A stretch of DNA of 32,404 nucleotides, from assembly GCA_019651095.1 (NCBI GenBank), contig BOXR01000001.1, positions 1 to 32,404 on the forward strand. The letters are read 5' to 3'. Under the pieces are notes generated by a model that saw only the letters and a list, made by a program, of their open reading frames with translations, had not been told where the DNA came from and made no database searches. Source of the stretch: Ectothiorhodospiraceae bacterium (GTDB lineage: Bacteria > Pseudomonadota > Gammaproteobacteria > GCA-002705445 > GCA-002716945). Position 1 is the first letter of the stretch, and each line of letters begins with the position of its first letter. A program made the position numbers and the translations under genes. Below are positions 9,054-20,688 of this stretch, in pieces.

Positions 9054-10501
9054 ATGAATTTTAAATCTGTAAAAGAGATCTTGACAGCGATCAAAAATAA
9101 AGACGTTAGTGTGGTTGAACTGACGAACAACTACCTTGATAAAATAAAAGAGCGTGACGACGAACTCAATTGTTTTATTACTCTAACTGAAGAGTTCGCT
9201 CTCAATAAAGCAAGAAAAATTGATGAAGAGATAGCAAAAAATAAAGTTAGAGCATTGTCTGGCTTACCAATAGCTCAGAAAGATATTTTTTGTACAAAAA
9301 ATATTAAGACATCATGTGGCTCTAAAATGCTTGATAATTTTGTAAGTCCATATAATGCGACTGTAATAGAAAAACTTAATAATGCTGGCACAATTATGCT
9401 TGGGAAAACAAATATGGATGAATTTGCAATGGGTTCCTCTAATGAGACGAGCTTCTATGGTCCTGTAAAAAATCCATGGGATACTGAATATGTACCTGGC
9501 GGGTCTTCTGGCGGCTCTGCATCTGCAGTTGCAGCCAGAATTTCACCATGCTCGACAGGAACAGACACTGGAGGATCGATCAGACAGCCTGCATCACTTT
9601 GTGGAATCTGTGGATTAAAACCAACTTATGGAAGAGTATCAAGATATGGAATGATTGCATTTGCCTCAAGTTTAGATCAAGCAGGTATTTTTACCACAGA
9701 CGCACTTGATGCGGCTATTTTACTAAAAGAAATGTCTGGCTATGATGAAAAGGATTCCACAGTTCAAGTGTCGAAGTACCTGATTATCACTCATACTGCT
9801 TGAGTGATACAAATTATAATTACACCGTTGGTATACCTGAAGAATTTGTTAAAGATTTAAATGATGATGTAAAAAAAGTTTTTTATGATTCGGTGAAGGT
9901 GTTAGAAAAAGTTGGATGTAAAATTAAGACTATTAATCTTAAATATACAAGCTTGGGCGTGTCAGCTTATCAAGTAGTTGCGCCAGCAGAATGCTCTTCA
10001 AATTTATCTAGATTTGATGGTGTACGATATGGACATAGATCAGATAATTCATCTGACCTTGAAAATTTATACAGAGAATCTCGTTCGGAGGGTTTTGGGA
10101 AAGAAGTTAAAAGAAGAATATTAGTTGGTACATATGCCCTGTCTGCAGGGTATTACGATGCATATTACTTGAAAGCTCAAAAAGTTAGAAACTTAATTGC
10201 TAATGACTTCAGAGATGCCTTTGATCAAGTTGATCTGATCATTGGACCGACAACACCTGATAAAGCATTTAAAATTGGTGAGAAGATGAATGACCCAATC
10301 GCAATGTACCTATCAGATGTTTATACAGTGAGTACGAATCTTGCTGGGTTGCCTGCTATGTCTATACCAATGGGATTTAAAGAGAATATGCCATTAGGCT
10401 TACAAATAATTGGTAATCATTTTGATGAAAAAAATATACTTAAAATCTCTCATCTCTATCAACAAGAAACAGATTGGCATAAAAGAGAACCAGGAAAATA
10501 A
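9054..10501 (+). CDS. gatA: gatA, Asp/Glu-tRNA amidotransferase subunit A (one frameshift)
   Basis: Glutaminase subunit of GatCAB, of the amidase-signature family. The catalytic Lys is in [15 protein letters not shown] and the Ser-cisSer pair in [14 protein letters not shown] followed by [20 protein letters not shown]. After DSTVQ, near 9765, the frame must shift by one base to give [20 protein letters not shown], then GIPEEF; the second half ends [12 protein letters not shown]. The total is about 482 residues, normal for GatA. The ATG at 9054 is preferred over the in-frame TTG at 9045, which would overlap gatC. The break is probably a lost base; the two halves together contain every expected segment. 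Confidence 0.95.
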
Positions 10502-10503
10502 TT

Positions 10504-11931
10504 ATGTGGGAAACTGTAATAGGGCTAGAAATACATGTCCAGCTGTCAACTGAGAGTAAGCTATTCTCATCTGCATCGACAGACTTTGGAGCTGATCAAA
10601 ATACGCAAGCATCGATTATAGATTTAGCTATGCCAGGTGTACTACCAGTATTAAATAAAAATGCAGTAGATATGGCTGTAAAATTTGGATTAGCTGTGGA
10701 TGCAAAAATAGCAAGAAAATCAATATTCGCCAGAAAAAACTATTTCTATCCGGATCTACCAAAAGGATATCAAATTTCTCAATACGAACTACCGATAGTT
10801 TTTGATGGTAAATTAGATATAAATGTAGATGGAATCAAAAAGAGCATTGGCATTACACGTGCACACCTTGAAGAAGATGCAGGAAAATCAATACATGATC
10901 TTTATGAAGATGAGAGTGCTATAGATCTGAACCGTGCAGGAACCCCACTGATAGAAATTGTATCTGAACCTGACTTGCGATCTTCTCGAGAGGCAGTAAC
11001 CTATTTAAAGAAAATACATTCTATTGTTAAGTGTCTAGGAATAAGTGACGGTAATATGCAAGAAGGATCTTTTAGATGCGATGCGAATATTTCATTGAGA
11101 AAGTCAGGTGATGAGTTTGGTACTCGAGCTGAAATAAAAAATATAAATTCATTTAAGTTTGTAGAATCTGCAATTAATTACGAAGTAATAAGACAAAGAG
11201 ATATTCTTGAATCTGGTGAGTCTGTAATTCAAGAAACCCGATTATATGATCCCAAGAAAGATGAGACAAGACCTATGAGGTCGAAAGAGGAGGCAAATGA
11301 CTATAGATATTTTCCTGACCCAGACTTACTTCCAGTTGAAATCTCTCAGGAAAAAATTGATAAGATAAAGCTAACCCTCCCTGAGTTGCCAGATGATAAA
11401 AAAGATCGCTATAAAAATAATTATGGTCTTAAAGAAGACGACGCGGAAATATTATCTTTGAATTCAAATTTGTCTAGTTTCTTTGATGAATCAATTAAAG
11501 GGTCAGATTCTAATCCTCAACTCGTAGCAAATTTTATACTAAGTGAATTAGTAGGCTTGTGTAATAAGCATAATATAGATATATCTGTTGCTACAATAAA
11601 ACCCTCGCATATATCTCAATTAATGAATTATATTACCCAGGGCAAAATCTCAAGCAAGCAAGCAAAAGACATATTGAATGAATTATGGGCCGGTAAGTTT
11701 GATATTGATGAAATCATAAGATCGAAAAACATCGAACAAGTATCAGATGCTGGAATTCTCATGAAAGAAGCGCAAAAAATACTGGAAAAGCATCCTAAAG
11801 AAGTACAAGATTATAAAAATGGAAAAGACAAGCTAATGGGGTTTTTCGTGGGTCAAGTTATGAAGGAGATGAAAGGTAAAGCTAATCCTAAAGTCTTGAA
11901 TGAAATTCTTAATAAACTACTAAAGGAGTGA
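10504..11931 (+). CDS. gatB: gatB, Asp/Glu-tRNA amidotransferase subunit B
   Basis: Kinase and transamidase subunit of GatCAB: it activates the tRNA-bound acid with ATP and receives ammonia from GatA. It has 475 residues (family about 475) and an intact frame. VIGLEIHVQLSTESKLFSSA opens the protein; YFYPDLPKGYQISQYELPI is the family signature; GTPLIEIVSEPDLRS and QEGSFRCDANISLR follow. The YqeY-like tail domain ends GKANPKVLNEILNKLL. An AGGA element lies in the final codons of gatA. Its own last codons (AAG GAG TGA) form the Shine-Dalgarno site of mreB. Confidence 0.97.
   Translation: MWETVIGLEIHVQLSTESKLFSSASTDFGADQNTQASIIDLAMPGVLPVLNKNAVDMAVKFGLAVDAKIARKSIFARKNYFYPDLPKGYQISQYELPIVFDGKLDINVDGIKKSIGITRAHLEEDAGKSIHDLYEDESAIDLNRAGTPLIEIVSEPDLRSSREAVTYLKKIHSIVKCLGISDGNMQEGSFRCDANISLRKSGDEFGTRAEIKNINSFKFVESAINYEVIRQRDILESGESVIQETRLYDPKKDETRPMRSKEEANDYRYFPDPDLLPVEISQEKIDKIKLTLPELPDDKKDRYKNNYGLKEDDAEILSLNSNLSSFFDESIKGSDSNPQLVANFILSELVGLCNKHNIDISVATIKPSHISQLMNYITQGKISSKQAKDILNELWAGKFDIDEIIRSKNIEQVSDAGILMKEAQKILEKHPKEVQDYKNGKDKLMGFFVGQVMKEMKGKANPKVLNEILNKLLKE
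11923..11928 (+). promoter_or_regulatory. Shine-Dalgarno site of mreB inside the gatB end
   Basis: AAGGAG sits 6 bases before the mreB ATG at 11935 and forms the last two codons of gatB. It is among the best ribosome-binding sites in the window, in keeping with the high demand for MreB relative to the genes before it. It fixes the mreB start. Confidence 0.75.
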
Positions 11932-11934
11932 TAG

Positions 11935-12979
<1,045 letters not shown>

Positions 12980-12982
12980 GCA

Positions 12983-13803
12983 GTGTCTACAACATTATTC
13001 AAGCACAGTGTAACTAACTTTTATCTTCTTATTTTTTATAGGTCTGTCTATTAGTTCAGTTGTGTTAGACATCAAATACTCTAATTCTAACTATATACGA
13101 ATCATAATAAATGTTTTTTTGATAACACCTATTCAATACCTTGCGAGTACTCCATCAACATTTTTCTCAAAATTTGTCGAAGAAAAAAACTGTTGAGCAA
13201 CTAAAACAAAAAATAGAGGAGCTTGAAAAACAAAATACAGCAATGAAAATAAATCTTCAAAGAATTGATGTTCTAGAAAATGAGGTATCCAGACTTAGAT
13301 CAATAAAAAGTCAAATGGATAATAATTTGAAAAATATTAAAATTGCACAGATCACTCAAAAGGATGTCATTCCAAACAAAAATCAGTTCAAATAAATATA
13401 GGTTCAAATTATAAAACTAGAGTCGGGCAAACGGTGATGGGAGTAAACGGTCTTCTAGGACAGGTCGTCGAAGTAAATGTTTACCTAGTAAAGTTTTACT
13501 CATCACAGATAATGATAGTAATGTCCCTGCAAAGATTGCTCGAACAGGCCAACAAATCATAATCAAAGGTAGGTCACAAGATAACTTGCTCGAAGTTTCG
13601 TTTTTTCCAAATGACAGTGAAGTAGAATCTGGTGATCTTATAATTACATCGGGGCAGGCAAATAGATTTATACCCTCGTTGAAAATTGGTAGAGTGGTCG
13701 AAGTTATAAGAAATGAGGTGAGCGATTCAGCCAGGTGATTATAAAACCATTAGAAGATGCTGATAAAGTCTCTGAGGTAATTCTGTCTGCAGATGAGAGG
13801 TGA
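12983..13803 (+). CDS. mreC: mreC, rod shape-determining protein (several frameshifts)
   Basis: Periplasmic elongasome protein that links MreB/MreD to PBP2. No long open frame exists, but stitched frames give the MreC architecture: a short cytoplasmic start (GTG at 12983, STTLFKHSVTN), a hydrophobic segment (LSISSVVLDIKYSN) and a coiled coil (TVEQLKQKIEELEKQNTAMK, VLENEVSRLRSIKSQMDNN). The beta domain includes GSNYKTRVGQTVMGVNGLLG then QVVEV, DNDSNVPAKIARTGQQIIIK, DLIITSGQANRFIPSLKIG and RVVEVIRNE. The end, KPLEDADKVSEVILSADER, meets a TGA at 13801. Frame changes fall near 13045, 13180, 13385, 13480 and 13735. Start choice is uncertain. It lies 3 bases after mreB and 8 before mreD. Confidence 0.85.
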
Positions 13804-13811
13804 TAGTATCC

Positions 13812-14273
13812 ATGCTAATAATCCTTATCACCATCATTCTGGCCTTTTTATATCCCTTATCACTCTTCCCCTTGGTACTATGCACCTGAATGGATGCTTT
13901 TAATCGTTATATATTGGGCAATTGCACTTCCCTCAAATAATAAACTTTTCTAGCTTTTCTAACTGGAATTATCGTCGACATTGTATATGGTCAGGTACTA
14001 GGATCTCCTCACTTTTTATGTACTACTGGTATATATTATTCTACGACTTATAATTCGCTTAGGTATATGACGATCGCACAGCAAGCGGTGGTATTATTTA
14101 TATTTATTTTCTTAAAACAACATTTGCTGGTTTGGGCATATTTTATAATTGACCGAAATATTGATTATCAAGCTTTGCTAGTTGGATCAATAGTCAGCGC
14201 TTCAATTTGGCCACTTATTTATTATACTCTTAGGTTTATAAGAAGAAAGTTTAATATAGGCGGCATTAACTAG
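13812..14273 (+). CDS. mreD: mreD, rod shape-determining membrane protein (frameshifted)
   Basis: Small polytopic inner-membrane partner of MreC. Stitched frames give an ATG at 13812 (MLIILITIILAFLYPLSLFP), then WYYAPEWMLLIVIYWAIALP, which matches the conserved RPNWxLLxLxYW motif of MreD. LAFLTGIIVDIVYGQVLGSP follows, then RYMTIAQQAVVLFIFIFL and a C-terminal WPLIYYTLRFIRRKFNI. Frame changes near 13875 and 13951. About 154 residues with five or so membrane segments, as expected (E. coli 162). It completes mreBCD; the next gene is rsmJ and not maf/rng as in many relatives. Confidence 0.87.
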
Positions 14274-14276
14274 AAA

Positions 14277-14954
14277 ATGCTATCTAGACCTCTCCCTGAT
14301 TCTCCAAAAATCACATTACATAAGACATCTGACGGATATGAGATCAGGGATAACGAAAAAAATATGAAAATGTCACTATCCTTTGATGATTACAGTAAGA
14401 TCCTACTAGACAATAAAAAACATCAACTTAATAAAATATTTAAAGCAAAGAATTTAAGTATTTTAGATTGTACCGGCGGCTTTGCGAGAGATGCAGCAAT
14501 ACTAGCATCTCTGGGAAATAATGTAACACTAATTGAACGAAACCCTCTGATTATGTCTTTACTAGTTGATGCTAGAGAAAAAATTAAAAGTGATGATATT
14601 CGATCTATTTTTAGCAAAATAAAGATTAGATTTGGAAATTGTATAGATTTTATAAGAAATACGAATAAGCATTTCGACTATATATATTTTGATTTTATGT
14701 TCAACATAAATAAGAGTGCTCTGCCCTCAAAAAATGAACAATTTTTAAGGAAAATAGTCAAAAATGATATAAATGAGAATGTAGATATTATTCATGAAAC
14801 CATTCAACGTGTTAAAAGTAAAATAATAATTAAGGAACACATTTCTTCAAATGACTATGATAATTTTGATATTATAAATACTTACAAGGGTAAGACAGTC
14901 AAATATCACTTATTAGAAGGGAAAAGTGGATATAGAAAAATATATAAGCAATAA
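14277..14954 (+). CDS. rsmJ: rsmJ, 16S rRNA (guanine1516-N2)-methyltransferase family
   Basis: SAM-dependent methyltransferase of the RsmJ (DUF548) family, which modifies G1516 of 16S rRNA in E. coli. It has 225 residues and an intact frame. SAM motif I is ILDCTGGFARDAAILASLG (E. coli VDATAGLGRDAFVLASVG), followed by VTLIERNPLIMSLLVDA. YIYFDFMFNINKSALPSKNE corresponds to E. coli YLDPMFPHKQKSALVKKE and is the best family marker. The usual DPMF reads DFMF here, in an intact frame, so the catalytic motif has lost its proline. The segment between the N-terminus and motif I is shorter than in E. coli. It starts 3 bases after mreD. Confidence 0.85.
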   Translation: MLSRPLPDSPKITLHKTSDGYEIRDNEKNMKMSLSFDDYSKILLDNKKHQLNKIFKAKNLSILDCTGGFARDAAILASLGNNVTLIERNPLIMSLLVDAREKIKSDDIRSIFSKIKIRFGNCIDFIRNTNKHFDYIYFDFMFNINKSALPSKNEQFLRKIVKNDINENVDIIHETIQRVKSKIIIKEHISSNDYDNFDIINTYKGKTVKYHLLEGKSGYRKIYKQ

Positions 14955-15360
14955 AAAGAATGTAAGAGTCTTAAAACTAGTAGATGATGGTGATCTCTTA
15001 AAAGAATTAGACTCATGTACTTACGAGAGTATAGACTCGCTAGATAACTATAAAAAAAATGTCTTTTCTGATGATGAGCTAGTAGTTATAATCACAGATC
15101 TTGAGAGCTTGACTAATTCAGATTTTTTTAAAAAAAATTATGGTTTACAAAATATAATGTTACTTATTACAAATGATGATAAATTCAAAAAAAATACTAC
15201 TAAGTATTTGAATATGTTTTTTGGTTATGGGTATAAGTATTTTGGACCATCAAACAACAATAAAGTACAAGTTTTTATTTATGATATATCTGATTATAAA
15301 GATAATCCTGATTGGTTGAATAACAAAAACTGGGCTAATCCAGAGCTGTGGGAGAAATAG
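14926..15360 (+). CDS. Small conserved protein beside bolA (resembles DUF6231)
   Basis: 144 residues, acidic, intact frame, starting at a GTG inside the end of rsmJ (29-base overlap); no in-frame ATG is available early on. There is no signal peptide or membrane segment. The middle has VVIITDLESL and NIMLLITNDDKF, which look like alternating beta strands of a Rossmann-like fold lacking a SAM glycine loop. The C-terminal YKDNPDWLNNKNWANPELWE is rich in Trp, Asn and Pro and reminds me of the ending of the DUF6231 proteins found before bolA in Pseudomonas. That family link is from memory and moderate. Function unknown. It lies 3 bases before the bolA-family gene. Confidence 0.6.
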   Translation: MDIEKYISNKKNVRVLKLVDDGDLLKELDSCTYESIDSLDNYKKNVFSDDELVVIITDLESLTNSDFFKKNYGLQNIMLLITNDDKFKKNTTKYLNMFFGYGYKYFGPSNNNKVQVFIYDISDYKDNPDWLNNKNWANPELWEK

Positions 15361-15363
15361 AAT

Positions 15364-15594
15364 ATGAAAGATGCAATTACTGATGCTATCTCAAAAGGAA
15401 TCGAATTTGATGATTTGTCAGTGGAGGGATCAGAGTCTAAATACACTGTCAGTATTATAAGTAATGTATTCGAGGGTAAATCAACCATTCAAAGACATAA
15501 AATGATATATGCATTATTAGATGGATATATAAAAACAGGCGAGATTCATGCTTTAACTATTAAAGCGTTGACACTCGATGAATCAAAAAACTAA
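15364..15594 (+). CDS. BolA/IbaG-family protein
   Basis: 76 residues, intact. BolA-fold proteins bind [2Fe-2S] clusters with monothiol glutaredoxins, and some act in transcription. [20 protein letters not shown] and [20 protein letters not shown] then [12 protein letters not shown] align with the BolA class-II KH-like fold; the conserved RH within QRHKMIY holds the likely cluster-ligand His. The short length and [10 protein letters not shown] ending are closer to IbaG (YrbA) than to BolA itself. It overlaps the 5' end of dinB by 17 bases. Confidence 0.85.
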   Translation: MKDAITDAISKGIEFDDLSVEGSESKYTVSIISNVFEGKSTIQRHKMIYALLDGYIKTGEIHALTIKALTLDESKN

Positions 15595-16663
15595 GATCTG
15601 GAAACAAAGAAAGATAATCCATATCGATATGGATAGTTTTTTTGCATCAATAGAAATCAGAGACAATCCAAATCTAAAGAATAAGCCTGTTGCAGTAGGC
15701 GGGAAAGCTAATGAGAGAGGAGTTTTGACGACATGTAATTATCTTGCACGTAAGTATGGACTTCACTCAGCAATGTCATCAAAAACAGCTATTCAGCTAT
15801 GCAAAGACCTTATTATAATACCCGTTGATATTACAAAGTATAGAAAAGATATCAAAAGAAATTTTTAAAATTTTTAAATGTTATTCTAGAAAAATTGAGC
15901 CTGTATCAATTGATGAAGCTTTTTTAGATGTATCAGAGTCTGGATACTGTCAGGGAGATCCTGAAGAAATGGCAAGACAAATTAGATCATGTATAAAAAC
16001 TGATTTTGGTATAACTGCATCTGCCGGTATCTCTTCAAACAAACTGATTGCTAAAATTTGTTCTGACTGGAAAAAACCTGATAACCAATTCTCAATTTGT
16101 GATGATGAAATTCAAAACTTTATTAAAACAGTGAGTTTGAAGTCCATACCTGGAATAGGGAAAGTAAACTTCAAGAAATGCAAAAATTTAAATATGAAAA
16201 GTTGTAATGATATGCAAAAAATGTCTAAGGATGAATTGATAAAAATATTTGGATCATATGGATACACACTATTCAATCTAGTAAGGGGAATAGACAACAG
16301 GGAAATAGAGACCAATAGAACAAGAAAAAGTATCAGCGTTGAAGATACATTTCTTCATGATTTGAATGATACTAATTCATGTAAACAACAGCTCTCGATT
16401 TTATACACAAGCTTATCGAAAGGTGTAAATCGTCCAACGTTAATACTAATGAGGTCAGAGAAATTTATCTAAAAATTAAATTTAATGATTTTGAGACAAT
16501 TACTAGACAAAAGAAAAGTTTGAACATAGAGCTAAATGAGTTTAAAAATTTATTCGATTCTAATATAGTGAAAATCATCAAGCCTATAAGGCTGCTTGGA
16601 ATAGGATTTAGGCTGAATGATAAGAAAGAAGAGTCCTCACAGTATGATATTTTCAATAGATAA
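15578..16663 (+). CDS. dinB: dinB, DNA polymerase IV (frameshifted)
   Basis: Y-family translesion DNA polymerase. The N-terminus has [19 protein letters not shown] (first catalytic Asp and the YF-type steric residues), KPVAVGG and [20 protein letters not shown]. After a frame change near 15845, [14 protein letters not shown] gives the catalytic Asp-Glu pair and [20 protein letters not shown] then KKPDNQF follows. The helix-hairpin-helix [12 protein letters not shown] is present, and a second change near 16450 leads to the little-finger domain ending SSQYDIFNR at 16663. No beta-clamp motif is evident at the very end. Total about 361 residues (E. coli 351). No LexA box is visible, as the gene lies within an operon and overlaps bolA. 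Confidence 0.92.
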
Positions 16664-16716
16664 TTTAACTTATATCTATTAAACTATGTAATGAGTGAAT
16701 CTTAGGGGTTAGAAAT

Positions 16717-17995
16717 ATGAAATTTGAGACAATAGCAATACATGGTGGATATTCACCTGAACCAACAACAAAATCAGTTGCGGTACCAATTTACCAAACA
16801 ACATCTTACTCATTTGATGATACTCAACATGGAGCAGATTTATTTGATCTCAAAGTAGCAGGTAATATCTATACTCGAATAATGAATCCAACTTCTGATG
16901 TTTTGGAAAAAAGAGTTGCGGCTATGGAAGGAGGGATTGGAGCACTGGCTCTAGCCTCTGGTTCTGCGGCCACAACTTACGCTATCATGACAATTTGCGA
17001 AGCTGGAGATAACATCGTGAGTACAAGTACTCTCTATGGTGGAACATATACACTATTTGCTCACCAGCTACCTAGATTTGGAGTTGACGTAAAGTTTGGA
17101 GATCATGATGATATTCCAAGTCTTGAAAAACTAATAGATAAAAAGACTAAAGCAATTTTCTGTGAATCTATAGGTAACCCTGCAGCAAATGTTGTAGATG
17201 TTCCTGAAATAGCTAAAATCGCACATAAACATAACATACCTCTCATTGTTGATAACACTGTGCCATCACCATATTTATTTAGACCTATTGAACATGGTGC
17301 TGATATAGTTGTTCACTCTCTCACAAAATATATGGGAGGGCATGGAACAACAATAGGTGGAATAATTGTAGATTCTGGAAAATTTCCATGGGCGAAACAT
17401 AAAACTAAATTTAAAAGGCTCAATACACCTGATATGTCTTATCATGGCGTTGTATTTACAGAAGCTATGGGTGAGGCAGCGTTTATAGGAGCAGCAAGAG
17501 TTGTTCCACTCAGAAAATATGGGGGCTGCGATATCTCCATTTAATAGTTTTCTGATACTACAAGGAATTGAGTCACTACCTGTAAGAATGGATAGACATT
17601 GTGAGAATGCTACAAAAGTTGCAGAGTTTTTGGAAAATCATAAGTGTGTAACATGGGTTAATTATCCTGGCCTAGAATCTCATAAAGAATATAAACTAAC
17701 GAAAAAACTAATGAATGGAAAGGCATCGAGCGTTCTAAGTTTTGGTATCAAAGGTGGTATGAAAAAAGGTGGGATATTTATTGATAATCTTAAGCTAATC
17801 ACAAGGCTTGTTAATATCGGTGATGCAAAGTCTCTAGCATGCCACCCTGCTAGCACTACTCATAGACAATTATCTAAAGAAAAAGTTGAAAGCTGCAGGT
17901 GTGCCTGAGGATCTAGTAAGACTATCAATTGGTCTTGAGAATATTGACGACATATTAGAGATTTGGATAAAGCTCTCAAAGCATCGCAAAAATAG
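16717..17995 (+). CDS. metY: metY-type O-acetylhomoserine sulfhydrylase (frameshifted)
   Basis: PLP enzyme of the Cys/Met metabolism family that makes homocysteine directly from O-acetylhomoserine and sulfide. KFETIAIHGGYSPEPTTKSV opens it, followed by PIYQTTSYSFDD, NIYTRIMNPTSDVLEKRVAA, ALASGSAATTYAI and the PLP-lysine region HSLTKYMGGHGTTIGG. A frame change near 17515 leads to MGAAISPFNSFLILQGIESL and NIGDAKSLACHPASTTHRQL, and others near 17880 and 17960 to GVPEDLVRLSIGLENIDDI and KALKASQK. About 426 residues, the MetY length; MetB/MetC are shorter. AGGGG lies 8 bases before the ATG. The 53-base leader is too short for, and shows no sign of, a SAM riboswitch. Its TAG directly abuts the thiC stop. 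Confidence 0.92.
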
Positions 17996-19688
<1,693 letters not shown>

Positions 19689-19741
19689 ATGATTCTCTCA
19701 ACATAGTTCAATAGTAGCATAAACATAGATATAATTACTTG
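19689..19741. promoter_or_regulatory. thiC / PCMT-like divergent intergenic region
   Basis: 53 bases separate two divergent starts. TATAAT at 19730-19735 (plus) is a consensus -10 element placed so that transcription would begin at or next to the ATG at 19742; if used, the PCMT-like mRNA would be leaderless. On minus, GAGAGAA lies shortly before the thiC ATG. No TPP aptamer elements (CTGAGA with the GGGTAATACC-type core) are present. No strong -35 boxes are visible. Confidence 0.45.
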
Positions 19742-20368
19742 ATGAATAGCAATGATCATCTAAATCAAATCTATAGAAGTAGTAATATTCTAGATGAAAA
19801 GATATTGAGTGTCATCAGAAAGATAAAAAGGCAGAGTTTTGTACCACAGGCATATAAAAGTTTCGCGTATTCTGATATAACTATTCCTCTTGGGCATGGG
19901 GTTTCTATGCTTACTCCTTCATGTGAGGCGACAATTCTTCAAGAGATGGATTTCCATGAAAATGATAATGTTTTATTAATCGGGAATGGGAGCGGCCATC
20001 TAACGGAATGTATATCTCATCTAAGTAGTTCAGTAGCTGCATATGAATGCAACGACACTCTCTATGATTTGGGTAAAAAAAACTTGGACACTTACAGCGT
20101 CAATAGGGAAAAGATACATCTTTTTAACAAGAATATATTTAATTTTCTAGATAAGATGCATGACCATACAAAGGTAATTTTCACATGTTCAGTAAGATCT
20201 TATGACTTTTTTGTAGATTATTTGAGTGAAAACTCCAAAACTTTTACATTTCTATGGCAAGATAAGTCTCCCTATTGCTCAGGAATAATAATCGATAAGA
20301 CAAGAAATAGTTACACAGTTAGTAAAAATATAGTAACATCACAGACTGATTTGATAGTAGGATTATAA
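19742..20368 (+). CDS. Divergent protein-L-isoaspartate methyltransferase (PCMT) homologue
   Basis: 208 residues from the ATG at 19742 (a TTG at 19739 is in frame). The N-terminal half follows PCMT: SFVPQAYKSFAYSDITIPLG corresponds to the usual FVPxxxxxxAYxDxxLPIG. The substrate loop GQTISQP is replaced by GHGVSMLTPS and motif I, usually VLEIGTGSGY, reads VLLIGNGSGHLTE. After residue 110 the similarity to true Pcm fades and no normal C-terminus is seen. I infer a specialised or non-catalytic member. Such a gene next to rhodanese and tolC is a known gammaproteobacterial arrangement, whereas repair-type pcm usually lies with surE. Its stop overlaps the rhodanese ATG (TAATG). Confidence 0.75.
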   Translation: MNSNDHLNQIYRSSNILDEKILSVIRKIKRQSFVPQAYKSFAYSDITIPLGHGVSMLTPSCEATILQEMDFHENDNVLLIGNGSGHLTECISHLSSSVAAYECNDTLYDLGKKNLDTYSVNREKIHLFNKNIFNFLDKMHDHTKVIFTCSVRSYDFFVDYLSENSKTFTFLWQDKSPYCSGIIIDKTRNSYTVSKNIVTSQTDLIVGL

Positions 20369-20688
20369 TGCAAGAAAAAACACCTTTAGAAATAAAAGAA
20401 ATGATGGCCTCAAACCCTATTTTGAAAATAGTTGATGTTAGGGAACAATGGGAATTTGATAAGTGCCACATAGCAAATAGCAAACACATTCCCATGGGTA
20501 AAATACCCGACTCTATTGATTACTTTGAGGGATCAAGTGAATATGTAATAGTGTGTCATCATGGGATTAGAAGTAGAACTGTCGCATTATATTTAGAGCA
20601 AAATGGAGTAAATAACTTATATAATCTCACAGGTGGTCTAGAAAAATGGTCCGATGATGTAGATCCCGATATGGAAAAATACAGATGA
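20368..20688 (+). CDS. Single-domain rhodanese-like protein
   Basis: 106 residues, intact, no signal peptide, so cytoplasmic. LKIVDVREQWEFDKCHIANS then KHIPMG and the active-site loop VCHHGIRSRTVALYLEQNGV then NNLYNLTGGLEKW are a complete rhodanese domain. The active loop CxxGxRS has the persulfide-forming Cys. It resembles the GlpE/PspE class of sulfurtransferases; the natural acceptor is unknown. The start overlaps the PCMT-like stop, and its TGA overlaps the tolC ATG (ATGA), so the three genes are translationally coupled. Confidence 0.9.
   Translation: MQEKTPLEIKEMMASNPILKIVDVREQWEFDKCHIANSKHIPMGKIPDSIDYFEGSSEYVIVCHHGIRSRTVALYLEQNGVNNLYNLTGGLEKWSDDVDPDMEKYR

Noticed and set aside
9760-9803. 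Programmed frameshift in gatA
   Set aside because: No slippery heptamer, Shine-Dalgarno stimulator or hairpin is evident at the junction, and similar breaks occur throughout the window, so an indel error is simpler.
12983-14066. Apparent intergenic region with one small coiled-coil protein after mreB
   Set aside because: The pieces assemble into MreC and MreD in the standard order; the small frame at 13141-13395 is the MreC coiled coil.
16664-16716. SAM riboswitch before metY
   Set aside because: The 53-base leader shows no aptamer-like paired stems and contains only a good Shine-Dalgarno site.
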